NCBI GenBank assembly: GCA_018648945.1
Contig: JABGQJ010000327.1
Location: 1-8,215, forward strand
Direction: 5' to 3'
Length of the DNA stretch: 8,215 nt
DNA from: Victivallales bacterium
Lineage (GTDB): Bacteria > Verrucomicrobiota > Lentisphaeria > Oligosphaerales > Lenti-02
Numbering within the stretch: the stretch's first letter is position 1; each line of letters begins with the position of its first letter. Positions 1 to 5,828 of this stretch are shown in pieces. A program made the translations under genes and the position numbers. The notes beneath the pieces were generated by a model that saw only the letters and a list, made by a program, of their open reading frames with translations, made no database searches and had not been told where the DNA came from.

Positions 1-684
1 CAAGGCAGGCACTGCGGTTTCCACGCGCAGGATCCAGCTCCCCACCGTCACCGGCGCAAAGCCACGTCCGTAGAGCGCGTCCTCCTCATCCGGCGTGAAC
101 CCCCCTTCGGGACCGATCCACAGGCCCAGTCCGCCCGCCGTGGGCAGCTCACCGACCTCCCCGGCAGCATCACGTGGCACAGCACCAAACACGCCTGGCT
201 CCACGGCCGCAGCCAGGGCCTCTTTGAAGGAACACGGGGCGTCCAAGGCTGGCAGAAATGGGTTGCCCGACTGCTTCATCGCAGTCACCAGCTCCCCTCG
301 CCAGCTCGCTTTCCCCGCGTCGGGCTTGGCCACGCCATATTGGCAGAGAATGGGGGAAATCTGCCAGACCCCAAGCTCCACGGCCGCGCGAAGAACCAAC
401 GCCGTCGTCTTGCCACGTGGCGGAGCCACATAGAGTCGCACCCGCAATCCCGGTTCCGGCACATGCTGTCGCGTCACGACCCGACAGACAATGGCCGGTC
501 GGCGCCCTTCGGTCACCTCCTCGACCACGGCCTCTGCAAGGGCACCGGCACCATCGAGCAGAACCAGAGGGTCGCCTCGGCGCAGACGCAGCACCTTGCC
601 CGCGTGCCGGGCCTCCTCGGGGGGCATGGCCACGCACTGCTCCGGCGCGGGGATTTCGGGAATGTGGAATCGACGGATCTGCAT
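1..684 (-). CDS. rsmE: 16S rRNA (uracil-1498-N3)-methyltransferase RsmE, 3' end outside window
   Basis: RsmE uses S-adenosylmethionine to methylate N3 of U1498 in 16S rRNA of the 30S subunit; it is a cytoplasmic SPOUT-class (trefoil-knot) enzyme. The 228 visible codons begin MQIRRFHIPE and show a small N-terminal PUA-like region (about residues 1-70) followed by the methyltransferase domain. Diagnostic motifs are ELGVWQISPI (103-112), the MKQSGN segment (136-141), GPEGGFT (191-197) and ILRVETA (218-224), the last two forming the cofactor-binding knot. The family is usually about 240-250 residues, so only some 15-25 C-terminal residues are missing, cut by the window edge. The start follows the alpha-galactosidase stop by 3 bases and has no convincing Shine-Dalgarno sequence, which suggests translational coupling. 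W217 and V221 depart from the usual LGxRILRTETA pattern, but the family assignment is secure. Confidence 0.93.
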   Translation of the reverse strand, partial: MQIRRFHIPEIPAPEQCVAMPPEEARHAGKVLRLRRGDPLVLLDGAGALAEAVVEEVTEGRRPAIVCRVVTRQHVPEPGLRVRLYVAPPRGKTTALVLRAAVELGVWQISPILCQYGVAKPDAGKASWRGELVTAMKQSGNPFLPALDAPCSFKEALAAAVEPGVFGAVPRDAAGEVGELPTAGGLGLWIGPEGGFTPDEEDALYGRGFAPVTVGSWILRVETAVPAL

Positions 685-687
685 CGC

Positions 688-2703
688 CTATGACTCGACC
701 GTGTAGCTGTAGAGGCAGAATGAGAACGGCGTGGGCAACGACACGGGCAACCGCCCCGATGCATCGACTTCGCCCTCAGAGTCAGCACCAGCGCCTGCCA
801 ATCTGCGCAGGCGCACCCGCGCCCCGGGATCGAACCATGTGGCCAGCTTGGTGGAGTCCTCCGGCGAAAGCTCCCGCAACACCAGAAGATACCCCTCCGT
901 CTCGCCGATCAGGCTCTGGAACCCGGTCCAGGACACGCCGTCGGGCTCGTCGCCGACCGGCAGCGTCGTCCCCGCGTGGTAACGCCCTGCGTGCTCCCGC
1001 CAGACGGCCAGCAAGGGGGCGATCTCGAACGCCTCCTCCGGCAAGCCCGTGCCCTCGAACCAGGCCAAGGGCTGCGCCATCATCGCCACCGCAAAGGCAT
1101 ACGCGAACGGGATCTTCCCGGGTGCCAGCGGGTCGTCACCCGGGTACTTGTCCGCGTTCCGCCAGAGGTTCAGGAACTCGATCTGCAGGTTCCGAGCGGG
1201 CACATAGCGGGAGAGCATCCACAGATTCCGCAAGGTCCAGTGCGGATAGTAGTTCCCCCAGTCGGTGTAGCGGTTCTCCAGGAACAGGTTCCCGTATTCG
1301 CCGAAGTAGTGGTAGCCATAGCGGCGCCCCGCCGTCACATCCAGATTGAACACTGCATCGTCGCCCAATTCAGTCATCACCGTGTCGAACATCCGTCGCA
1401 GATTCAGCTCTGCTCGCTTGTCGGGGATCTGCACGCCATCGATCTTGAAGGTACGGATGCCGTGCTCGCGGTGGAGCCGGATCATCGCAGTCGCGTCTTC
1501 CTGCCAGTGCGCGTAGCTATCGTCCTTGCTCGGGTTGAACCACATGCACACCTCGATTCCCAACTCGCGCCCACGCGCCACCACCGGTGCCAGTCCATTC
1601 GGGAAGCGATCGGGATGCGGCGTCCAGTAATCAGGGTTGCTCCAGATGTCTTCGAAGGACCCCCCGTCGAATGCCGAATTCGCGCTGCGTCCAGCCTGCC
1701 AGCCATCATCGAGCTGGAAATGGGTGATGCCCAGTCGAGCCCCGACCTCCAGTTCCGCCAGGCAGAACGTCTCTTCGATACGGGTGTCCTGCCCCCGGTC
1801 TCCCCACGTGTTCATCATGATGCTGCGGTCTCGGCCATCCCGGTGCGTGCGCAGCCGCAGCTGATAGTCGCGGAGCGCCGTCAACCACCCCTTTTCGGTG
1901 CCATCGTGCACCCCCAACACCGTCCCGTAGCACTGGGTCCACTCCTCGCAGTCGAGGTCATCCGCCTCCACCCCGATCCCCAGCACCCGGAGTTCGCCCT
2001 TGGTAGACACAAAGTCGGCCCCCGGATAGGAGAGCTGCACACTGGAACACGGTGCCTCTTTCACCAGGAACAGGCCTCCGCCGTTCACCAGATCATCGGC
2101 GAACAGGAGGTTGCCAGACAACCGCTTGGGATTCCGGTACGGGAGTAGCGACGTCTCCTCCACCAGCGTGTTGTTGCGGTCAGTCACATCCCAGAACTGG
2201 ACCGCGCGAACCCGCCAGTGCCGTCCCGGCAAGCCCAGACGCAACAGCGTGGTGTCGACCACGTGTCCCTCGGCCGCTGTCGCTGCGTTCTCGATGCTGT
2301 TCAGATCGGCCTCGTTCACTGCGTCCGCGCGCCAGCTCAGCCCCGACGCATCGCCACGCAGGAACACATCGCAGGCAATGGCCGGACAGTTCGGATAGAG
2401 CCGGAAACGGCGCTGAATCTCCAATGCACCTACCCGCACCGTAACCACAGCCACCCGATGAGCGGGGGCACGGGGCGTTTCTGGCACGTCCTCCACTGCG
2501 AAGCTCCCGTCCGTTCCCTCCTCCGGCAGCCCCGGCAGGGAGAGATCCGAGAGATCCTCCCGGAAAGTCCAGCCCAACCCCTTGCCTGGGATCTCCAGGC
2601 GACCACCGAAAAGCAAGCCGTCCCGCCACTGGCAGGTCCGACGGATCGCGCCAGTATCGAGAATCAACTCGTCATTCACCAACGAAGCAATGCACGAGGC
2701 CAT
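688..2703 (-). CDS. GH36-like alpha-galactosidase (clan GH-D), cytoplasmic
   Basis: This is probably a retaining alpha-galactosidase or related alpha-glycosidase that releases alpha-linked galactose from oligosaccharides. The 671 residues show the GH36 layout: an N-terminal beta-sandwich (about 1-280, with QRRFRLYPNCPAI at 97-109), a TIM barrel (about 295-570) and a C-terminal beta domain (about 585-668). Barrel motifs are NTWGD (298-302), FQLDDGWQ (329-336, with the substrate-binding Asp pair), MWFNPS (387-392) and TFKIDG (418-423). The KxD at K420/D422 matches the family's nucleophile position. D481 in NRYTDW is my candidate acid/base. The usual Cys-Ser-Gly-Gly-Gly segment before it is replaced by NLDVTAGRRYGYHYFGEY (453-470), so the enzyme is a divergent subgroup and its exact substrate is uncertain. 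No signal peptide is seen, so it probably acts on imported sugars. The ATG at 2703 has AGGAAG at 2718-2713. rsmE follows 3 bases downstream. Confidence 0.85.
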   Translation of the reverse strand: MASCIASLVNDELILDTGAIRRTCQWRDGLLFGGRLEIPGKGLGWTFREDLSDLSLPGLPEEGTDGSFAVEDVPETPRAPAHRVAVVTVRVGALEIQRRFRLYPNCPAIACDVFLRGDASGLSWRADAVNEADLNSIENAATAAEGHVVDTTLLRLGLPGRHWRVRAVQFWDVTDRNNTLVEETSLLPYRNPKRLSGNLLFADDLVNGGGLFLVKEAPCSSVQLSYPGADFVSTKGELRVLGIGVEADDLDCEEWTQCYGTVLGVHDGTEKGWLTALRDYQLRLRTHRDGRDRSIMMNTWGDRGQDTRIEETFCLAELEVGARLGITHFQLDDGWQAGRSANSAFDGGSFEDIWSNPDYWTPHPDRFPNGLAPVVARGRELGIEVCMWFNPSKDDSYAHWQEDATAMIRLHREHGIRTFKIDGVQIPDKRAELNLRRMFDTVMTELGDDAVFNLDVTAGRRYGYHYFGEYGNLFLENRYTDWGNYYPHWTLRNLWMLSRYVPARNLQIEFLNLWRNADKYPGDDPLAPGKIPFAYAFAVAMMAQPLAWFEGTGLPEEAFEIAPLLAVWREHAGRYHAGTTLPVGDEPDGVSWTGFQSLIGETEGYLLVLRELSPEDSTKLATWFDPGARVRLRRLAGAGADSEGEVDASGRLPVSLPTPFSFCLYSYTVES

Positions 2704-2712
2704 GGAACCGGT

Positions 2713-2718
2713 CTTCCT
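2713..2718 (-). promoter_or_regulatory. Ribosome binding site of the alpha-galactosidase
   Basis: AGGAAG on the minus strand lies 9 bases before the ATG at 2703. It supports that start over internal methionines. The upstream minus strand also has a perfect TTGACA at 2770-2765, but no good -10 follows at the right distance. A weaker pair, TTGGCC then TATTCT near 2724-2719, is an alternative, so the promoter itself is left uncalled. Confidence 0.6.
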
Positions 2719-2804
2719 AGTTCAGAATAAAAACTCCCCATCACCATGGCCAAGACCAGGCCACTGTCAAGTTAGACTATTCGCTTTGCTCTGCTTGCCG
2801 GAAC

Positions 2805-2833
2805 TTGTTCGCTCTCCTGCTGTCGCCTATATT
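2805..2833 (+). promoter_or_regulatory. Predicted sigma70-type promoter of the nifU-nifS-FKBP unit
   Basis: TTGTTC (2805-2810) is separated by exactly 17 bases from TATATT (2828-2833), which matches the -10 consensus at five of six positions; the -35 matches at three. Transcription would start near 2840 and give a leader of about 40 bases. The site sits in the AT-richer divergent gap between the alpha-galactosidase and nifU. No IscR- or NifA/sigma54-type site was recognised nearby: I saw no GG-N10-GC element with the usual flanking bases. This is an inference from consensus matching only. Confidence 0.45.
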
Positions 2834-2869
2834 CGTCGGTTCGTCAGCAAAACCACCATCCCATCTGCT

Positions 2870-2873
2870 GGAG
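2870..2873 (+). promoter_or_regulatory. Ribosome binding site deciding the nifU start
   Basis: GGAG lies 8 bases before the ATG at 2882. The nifU reading frame stays open for 300 bases upstream, back into the start of the opposite gene, so this site and the family-typical N-terminus (MWDYTKEVMDHF) are what fix the start at 2882. Confidence 0.75.
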
Positions 2874-2881
2874 ACAAACCC

Positions 2882-3760
2882 ATGTGGGATTACACCAAAG
2901 AAGTCATGGACCACTTCCTGCACCCGCGGAACATGGGAGAAATCCCGGACGCGGACGCGATTGGAGAAGTGGGCAACATCACCTGTGGCGACGCCCTCAA
3001 GCTGTACCTGAAGCTGGACGACGCCAAAGAACGGGTGGTCGAGGTCAAGTTCCAGACCTTCGGCTGCGCCAGTGCCATCGCCAGCGCCTCCGCCCTCACC
3101 GAACTGATCAAGGGCAAGACCGTAGCTGAAACCGAGGCCATCACCAACGACACCATCGCCGGCTTCCTCGGCACCCTCCCAGAAGAGAAGATGCACTGCT
3201 CGGTCATGGGCATGGAGGCCCTCGAGGCCGCCCTCAGCAATCTGCGCGGCGAGAGCGACGGCAAAGCCCCAGGCCCCGACCACGACCACGAGGACTGGGA
3301 TCCCGAAGGGCTGGACCGCACCGTCTGTGCCTGTTTCAGCGTCACCGAGAGACAGATCCGCAATGTGGTGGCGGGCAACGGTCTCACCACTGTCGACCAA
3401 ATCACTCACTACTGCAAGGCCGGTGGCGGCTGCGGCGGCTGCAAGAACGAGATCCAGAAGATCCTCGACGACGTCAGTGGCGGCACCGCGCAGCCCGAGG
3501 ACGAAGTGGAGGAGGAGGTCGAACTGACTCCCTTCCAGCGGATGATGAAAATCAACGAGGTCGTCGATCAGGTCATTCGCCCCGGCCTCCAAGCCGACAA
3601 CGGCGACATGGAAATCGTCGATGTCTCGGGCACGGCCGTCACCGTGCGCTTGCGCGGGGCCTGTGCCGGCTGCCCGGGAGCCCATGTCACCCTCAAGCGC
3701 TGGGTGGAAACCAAACTTCGCGAACTGGTGGATCCTGCCATCGTCGTCGAGGAAGCCTAA
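2882..3760 (+). CDS. nifU: Three-domain Fe-S cluster assembly scaffold NifU
   Basis: NifU is the scaffold on which Fe-S clusters are built from NifS-derived sulfur before transfer to apo-proteins in the cytoplasm. The 292 residues hold all three domains of full-length NifU. The IscU-like domain (about 1-123) has C35, C62 and C106, with D37 beside C35. The central BFD-like [2Fe-2S] domain (about 147-197) has C149, C151, C184 and C187 in CxC...CxxC spacing. The Nfu domain (about 217-290) has CxxC at C261/C264. The first three cysteines sit at the same residue numbers as I recall for Azotobacter NifU. Acidic linkers (133-142 and 206-214) join the domains. It is the first gene of the likely operon, with nifS 12 bases downstream. 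Without nitrogenase genes in view, a general Fe-S assembly role, as in some epsilonproteobacteria with a NIF system, is the more cautious reading. Confidence 0.96.
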   Translation: MWDYTKEVMDHFLHPRNMGEIPDADAIGEVGNITCGDALKLYLKLDDAKERVVEVKFQTFGCASAIASASALTELIKGKTVAETEAITNDTIAGFLGTLPEEKMHCSVMGMEALEAALSNLRGESDGKAPGPDHDHEDWDPEGLDRTVCACFSVTERQIRNVVAGNGLTTVDQITHYCKAGGGCGGCKNEIQKILDDVSGGTAQPEDEVEEEVELTPFQRMMKINEVVDQVIRPGLQADNGDMEIVDVSGTAVTVRLRGACAGCPGAHVTLKRWVETKLRELVDPAIVVEEA

Positions 3761-3765
3761 GGAGG
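3761..3765 (+). promoter_or_regulatory. Strong ribosome binding site of nifS, directly after the nifU stop
   Basis: GGAGG follows immediately on the nifU TAA, giving TAAGGAGGTG, and lies 7 bases before the ATG at 3773. Ribosomes finishing nifU would sit on this site, which fits matched production of scaffold and desulfurase. A second in-frame ATG at 3779 is further from the site and less likely. Confidence 0.85.
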
Positions 3766-3772
3766 TGTCCCG

Positions 3773-4948
3773 ATGAACATGAGCAAAGACGTGGTCTACC
3801 TGGACAACAATGCAACGACGCGCGTGGCCCCCGAAGTTCTCGAGGCCATGCTGCCCTTCCTGACCGATTTCTACGGCAATGCCTCAAGCATCCATCGCTT
3901 CGGAGGCCAAGTCCACAAGGCAATCGACCAGGCTCGGGAACAAGTCGCCAGCCTGCTGGGAGCACTTCCCGAGGAAATCGTCTTCACCAGTTGCGGCACG
4001 GAATCGGACAATGCCGCAGTTCTGAGCGCGCTTCAGAACGACGTCTCCCGCCGCACGGTCGTCACCACCCGGGTCGAACACCCCGCGATTCTGGGGCTCT
4101 GCAGCGTGCTCCAGGAACGGGGCTATCACATCGAGTACTGTCCGGTGAATGGCAAGGGCATGCTCTGCCTGGACCGGATCTGCGAGATGATCGACGAGCA
4201 AACTGCAATCGTGTCCGTCATGTGGGCCAACAACGAGACTGGGAACATCTACCCCGCCATCAACCTTGCCGACATCGCGCACGAGCGGGGAGCTCTGTTC
4301 CATACGGACGCCGTGCAGGCCGTGGGCAAAGTCCCCATCGACCTGGCCAAGACCAACATCGACTTCCTCTCCCTCAGCGGACACAAGCTCCACGCCCCCA
4401 AAGGAGTGGGCGCTTTGTATGTCCGCAAGGGAGTCAGGTTCAGCCCCTTCATGATCGGCGGCCACCAGGAGGAAGGGCTTCGGGCCGGTACGGAAAATGT
4501 GGCCGGTATCGTGGCTCTGGGGCGGGCCGCCGTCCTGGCTGCGGCGAATATGGACGAGGAGCGCACCCGCGTCGCGGCGCTGCGCGACCGCCTGGAAACC
4601 GGCCTCCTGGGTTCCTGCCCCAACGCTCGCGTCAATGGCAACCCCTCCTCCCGCCTGCCCAACACCACGAACATCAGCTTCGAGTTCGTCGAAGGAGAGT
4701 CGATTCTCCTGATGCTCGACCAGTTCAGCATTGCCGCCTCGTCTGGTTCCGCCTGCACCTCCGGCTCCCTGGAACCCTCCCATGTGCTACGCGCCATGGG
4801 CGTTCCCTACACCGCCGCCCACGGCAGCATCCGCTTCAGCCTCTCGAGATACAATACGGACGATGACGTCGATCTTGTCCTTGAGAAAATGCCCCCCATC
4901 ATCCGTCGCCTCCGCGAGATTTCGCCATTTGGCCGCGACCAGCTATAG
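3773..4948 (+). CDS. nifS: Cysteine desulfurase NifS
   Basis: NifS is a PLP-dependent enzyme that converts L-cysteine to L-alanine and passes the sulfur, as a cysteine persulfide, to NifU. The 391 residues match the family length. Visible motifs are YLDNNATT (9-16), FTSCGTESDN (71-80), the PLP-ring-stacking His in VEHPA (H103), HTDAVQA (177-183) with D179 and Q182, SGHK (202-205) with the PLP-binding K205, RAGTEN (237-242), and SSGSACTSGS (323-332) with the catalytic C328. The tight SGSACTSGSLEPSHVLRAM form of the active-site loop is typical of group I NifS/IscS. Adjacency to nifU and the absence of iscA, hscB or hscA point to a NIF-type rather than ISC-type system. The start is fixed by the strong Shine-Dalgarno sequence just upstream. 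Confidence 0.96.
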   Translation: MNMSKDVVYLDNNATTRVAPEVLEAMLPFLTDFYGNASSIHRFGGQVHKAIDQAREQVASLLGALPEEIVFTSCGTESDNAAVLSALQNDVSRRTVVTTRVEHPAILGLCSVLQERGYHIEYCPVNGKGMLCLDRICEMIDEQTAIVSVMWANNETGNIYPAINLADIAHERGALFHTDAVQAVGKVPIDLAKTNIDFLSLSGHKLHAPKGVGALYVRKGVRFSPFMIGGHQEEGLRAGTENVAGIVALGRAAVLAAANMDEERTRVAALRDRLETGLLGSCPNARVNGNPSSRLPNTTNISFEFVEGESILLMLDQFSIAASSGSACTSGSLEPSHVLRAMGVPYTAAHGSIRFSLSRYNTDDDVDLVLEKMPPIIRRLREISPFGRDQL

Positions 4949-4983
4949 TCCGGCTCGATCATTCCCAAGCAAAAGGTATACAC

Positions 4984-5706
4984 GTGAAACATCTGCTCCT
5001 CGCCGCCGCCAGCCTCGCACTCGTCTCCTCCGCCGTCGCTGCCGATCCACAAGGACCGGACAAGAAAGCCAGCTACATCATCGGCCACCAGATTGGTGGC
5101 AGCTTGAAAAGAGACGGGGCCCCCGTTGATCTCGATGACGTCATGCGCGGCATGAAAACCGCCATGGCTGGCAAGCCATTGGGCATCGAGCCAGCAAAAG
5201 TCAACGAGATCATGAAGGCCTTCTCCGAGCGCATCAAGGCAGACAAGGACGCCGCCTCTGCAGTCAGGGCCAAGAAGGCGGTCGAGGTCCTTGCCGCTTT
5301 CGCCAAGGAAGAGGGTGTCAAGACCACCAAGAGCGGCCTCATGTACAAGGTCGTTGTCGCCGGCAAGGGCGAGAGCCCCAAGGCGACGGACAGGGTGAAG
5401 GTGAACTACCGCGGCACGCTGGTCGATGGCCATGAGTTCGACAGTTCCTACAAGAGGGGCCAACCTGCGGAGTTCGGCGTGGGCGGCGTCATCAAGGGCT
5501 GGACCGAAGCCCTCCTGCTGATGCAGCCTGGTGCCAAGTGGAAGCTGGCCATCCCCTCCGATCTCGCCTATGGCCCCAGAGGGAATCGCGGCATCGGGCC
5601 CAACGAAACCCTGATCTTCGAAGTGGAACTCCTTGAGATCATGGCACCGCGACCGGCCCAACCGAAGATGCCCATGCTCCCACCCGGCAAAGGCGGCAAG
5701 CGGTAG
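4984..5706 (+). CDS. Secreted FKBP-type peptidyl-prolyl cis-trans isomerase (Mip/FkpA-like)
   Basis: This is a prolyl isomerase that speeds folding of exported proteins in the periplasm. The 240 residues begin at a GTG with AAGG 7 bases upstream. A signal peptide is clear: MKH, a hydrophobic core LLLAAASLALV, then a likely cut after A19 (AVA-AD). Residues about 28-110 form an alpha-helical FKBP_N-like dimerisation region (KASYIIGHQIGGSL at 28-41). The FKBP domain (about 135-219) keeps the catalytic pocket: Y142, F152, D153, F164, V169, I170, W173, Y196 and F212. A Pro/Lys-rich tail (RPAQPKMPMLPPGKGGKR) follows. The cut site lacks a lipobox cysteine, so it is probably soluble rather than a lipoprotein. 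It follows nifS by 35 bases with no visible terminator between, which suggests cotranscription, although a function in Fe-S assembly is not implied. Confidence 0.92.
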   Translation: MKHLLLAAASLALVSSAVAADPQGPDKKASYIIGHQIGGSLKRDGAPVDLDDVMRGMKTAMAGKPLGIEPAKVNEIMKAFSERIKADKDAASAVRAKKAVEVLAAFAKEEGVKTTKSGLMYKVVVAGKGESPKATDRVKVNYRGTLVDGHEFDSSYKRGQPAEFGVGGVIKGWTEALLLMQPGAKWKLAIPSDLAYGPRGNRGIGPNETLIFEVELLEIMAPRPAQPKMPMLPPGKGGKR

Positions 5707-5714
5707 CGCGGCAC

Positions 5715-5740
5715 GGGGAAGGCAAAGATCCGCCTTCCCC
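5715..5740 (+). terminator. Hairpin terminator after the FKBP gene
   Basis: GGGGAAGGC (5715-5723) pairs perfectly with GCCTTCCCC (5732-5740) around an 8-base loop, 8 bases after the FKBP stop. An outer GCA/TGC pairing (5711-5713 with 5743-5745) can extend it. The following TCTGCGTCTTG is only modestly T-rich, so termination may be incomplete and helped by the next hairpin. It probably ends the nifU-nifS-FKBP transcript. Confidence 0.7.
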
Positions 5741-5762
5741 TCTGCGTCTTGACTCATCGTTT

Positions 5763-5807
5763 CAACCAGCCGACATGGCGGACCTTGTCCATCATGTCGG
5801 CTGGTTG
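5763..5807. terminator. Long hairpin in the convergent gap, likely bidirectional terminator
   Basis: CAACCAGCCGACATG (5763-5777) is a perfect 15-base inverted repeat of CATGTCGGCTGGTTG (5793-5807). Inside it, GGAC (5780-5783) pairs with GTCC (5787-5790) around a 3-base loop, separated from the outer stem by one G-T wobble and one C-A mismatch. The element therefore folds into a nearly continuous 21-pair stem. It sits between the FKBP gene (plus strand) and the rubredoxin fusion gene (minus strand, stop at 5829). On the minus strand its downstream flank begins AAACGATGAG, so neither side has a real T run. The position makes a shared terminator or mRNA 3'-end stabiliser the simplest reading; a protein-binding site is possible. 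Confidence 0.65.
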
Positions 5808-5828
5808 CGTTCTGGGGCTAGCACCATC

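Noticed and set aside
258..1349. 363-codon plus-strand frame rich in Arg, Pro and Ser
   Set aside because: It spans the antisense of rsmE and the end of the alpha-galactosidase. Its Arg/Pro/Ser-rich composition is that of a GC-driven shadow, and no ribosome binding site was seen.
976..2148. 390-codon open frame on the plus strand, opposite the alpha-galactosidase
   Set aside because: It lies wholly antisense to a gene with clear GH36 motifs, shows no domain motif, and reads as the low-complexity product typical of the opposite strand of high-GC coding DNA.
2743..2770. Perfect TTGACA on the minus strand upstream of the alpha-galactosidase
   Set aside because: The sequence 16-18 bases downstream (CATGGT and overlapping hexamers) is a poor -10, so a promoter is not supported without transcript data.
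2582..2881. In-frame upstream extension of nifU
   Set aside because: The frame is open, but it would overlap the start of the divergent gene, adds no family-like sequence, and would run through the predicted promoter. The ATG at 2882 has a ribosome binding site.
3884..4783. 299-codon minus-strand frame opposite nifS
   Set aside because: Gly/Val/Asp-rich shadow of the nifS third-codon pattern with no recognisable family features.
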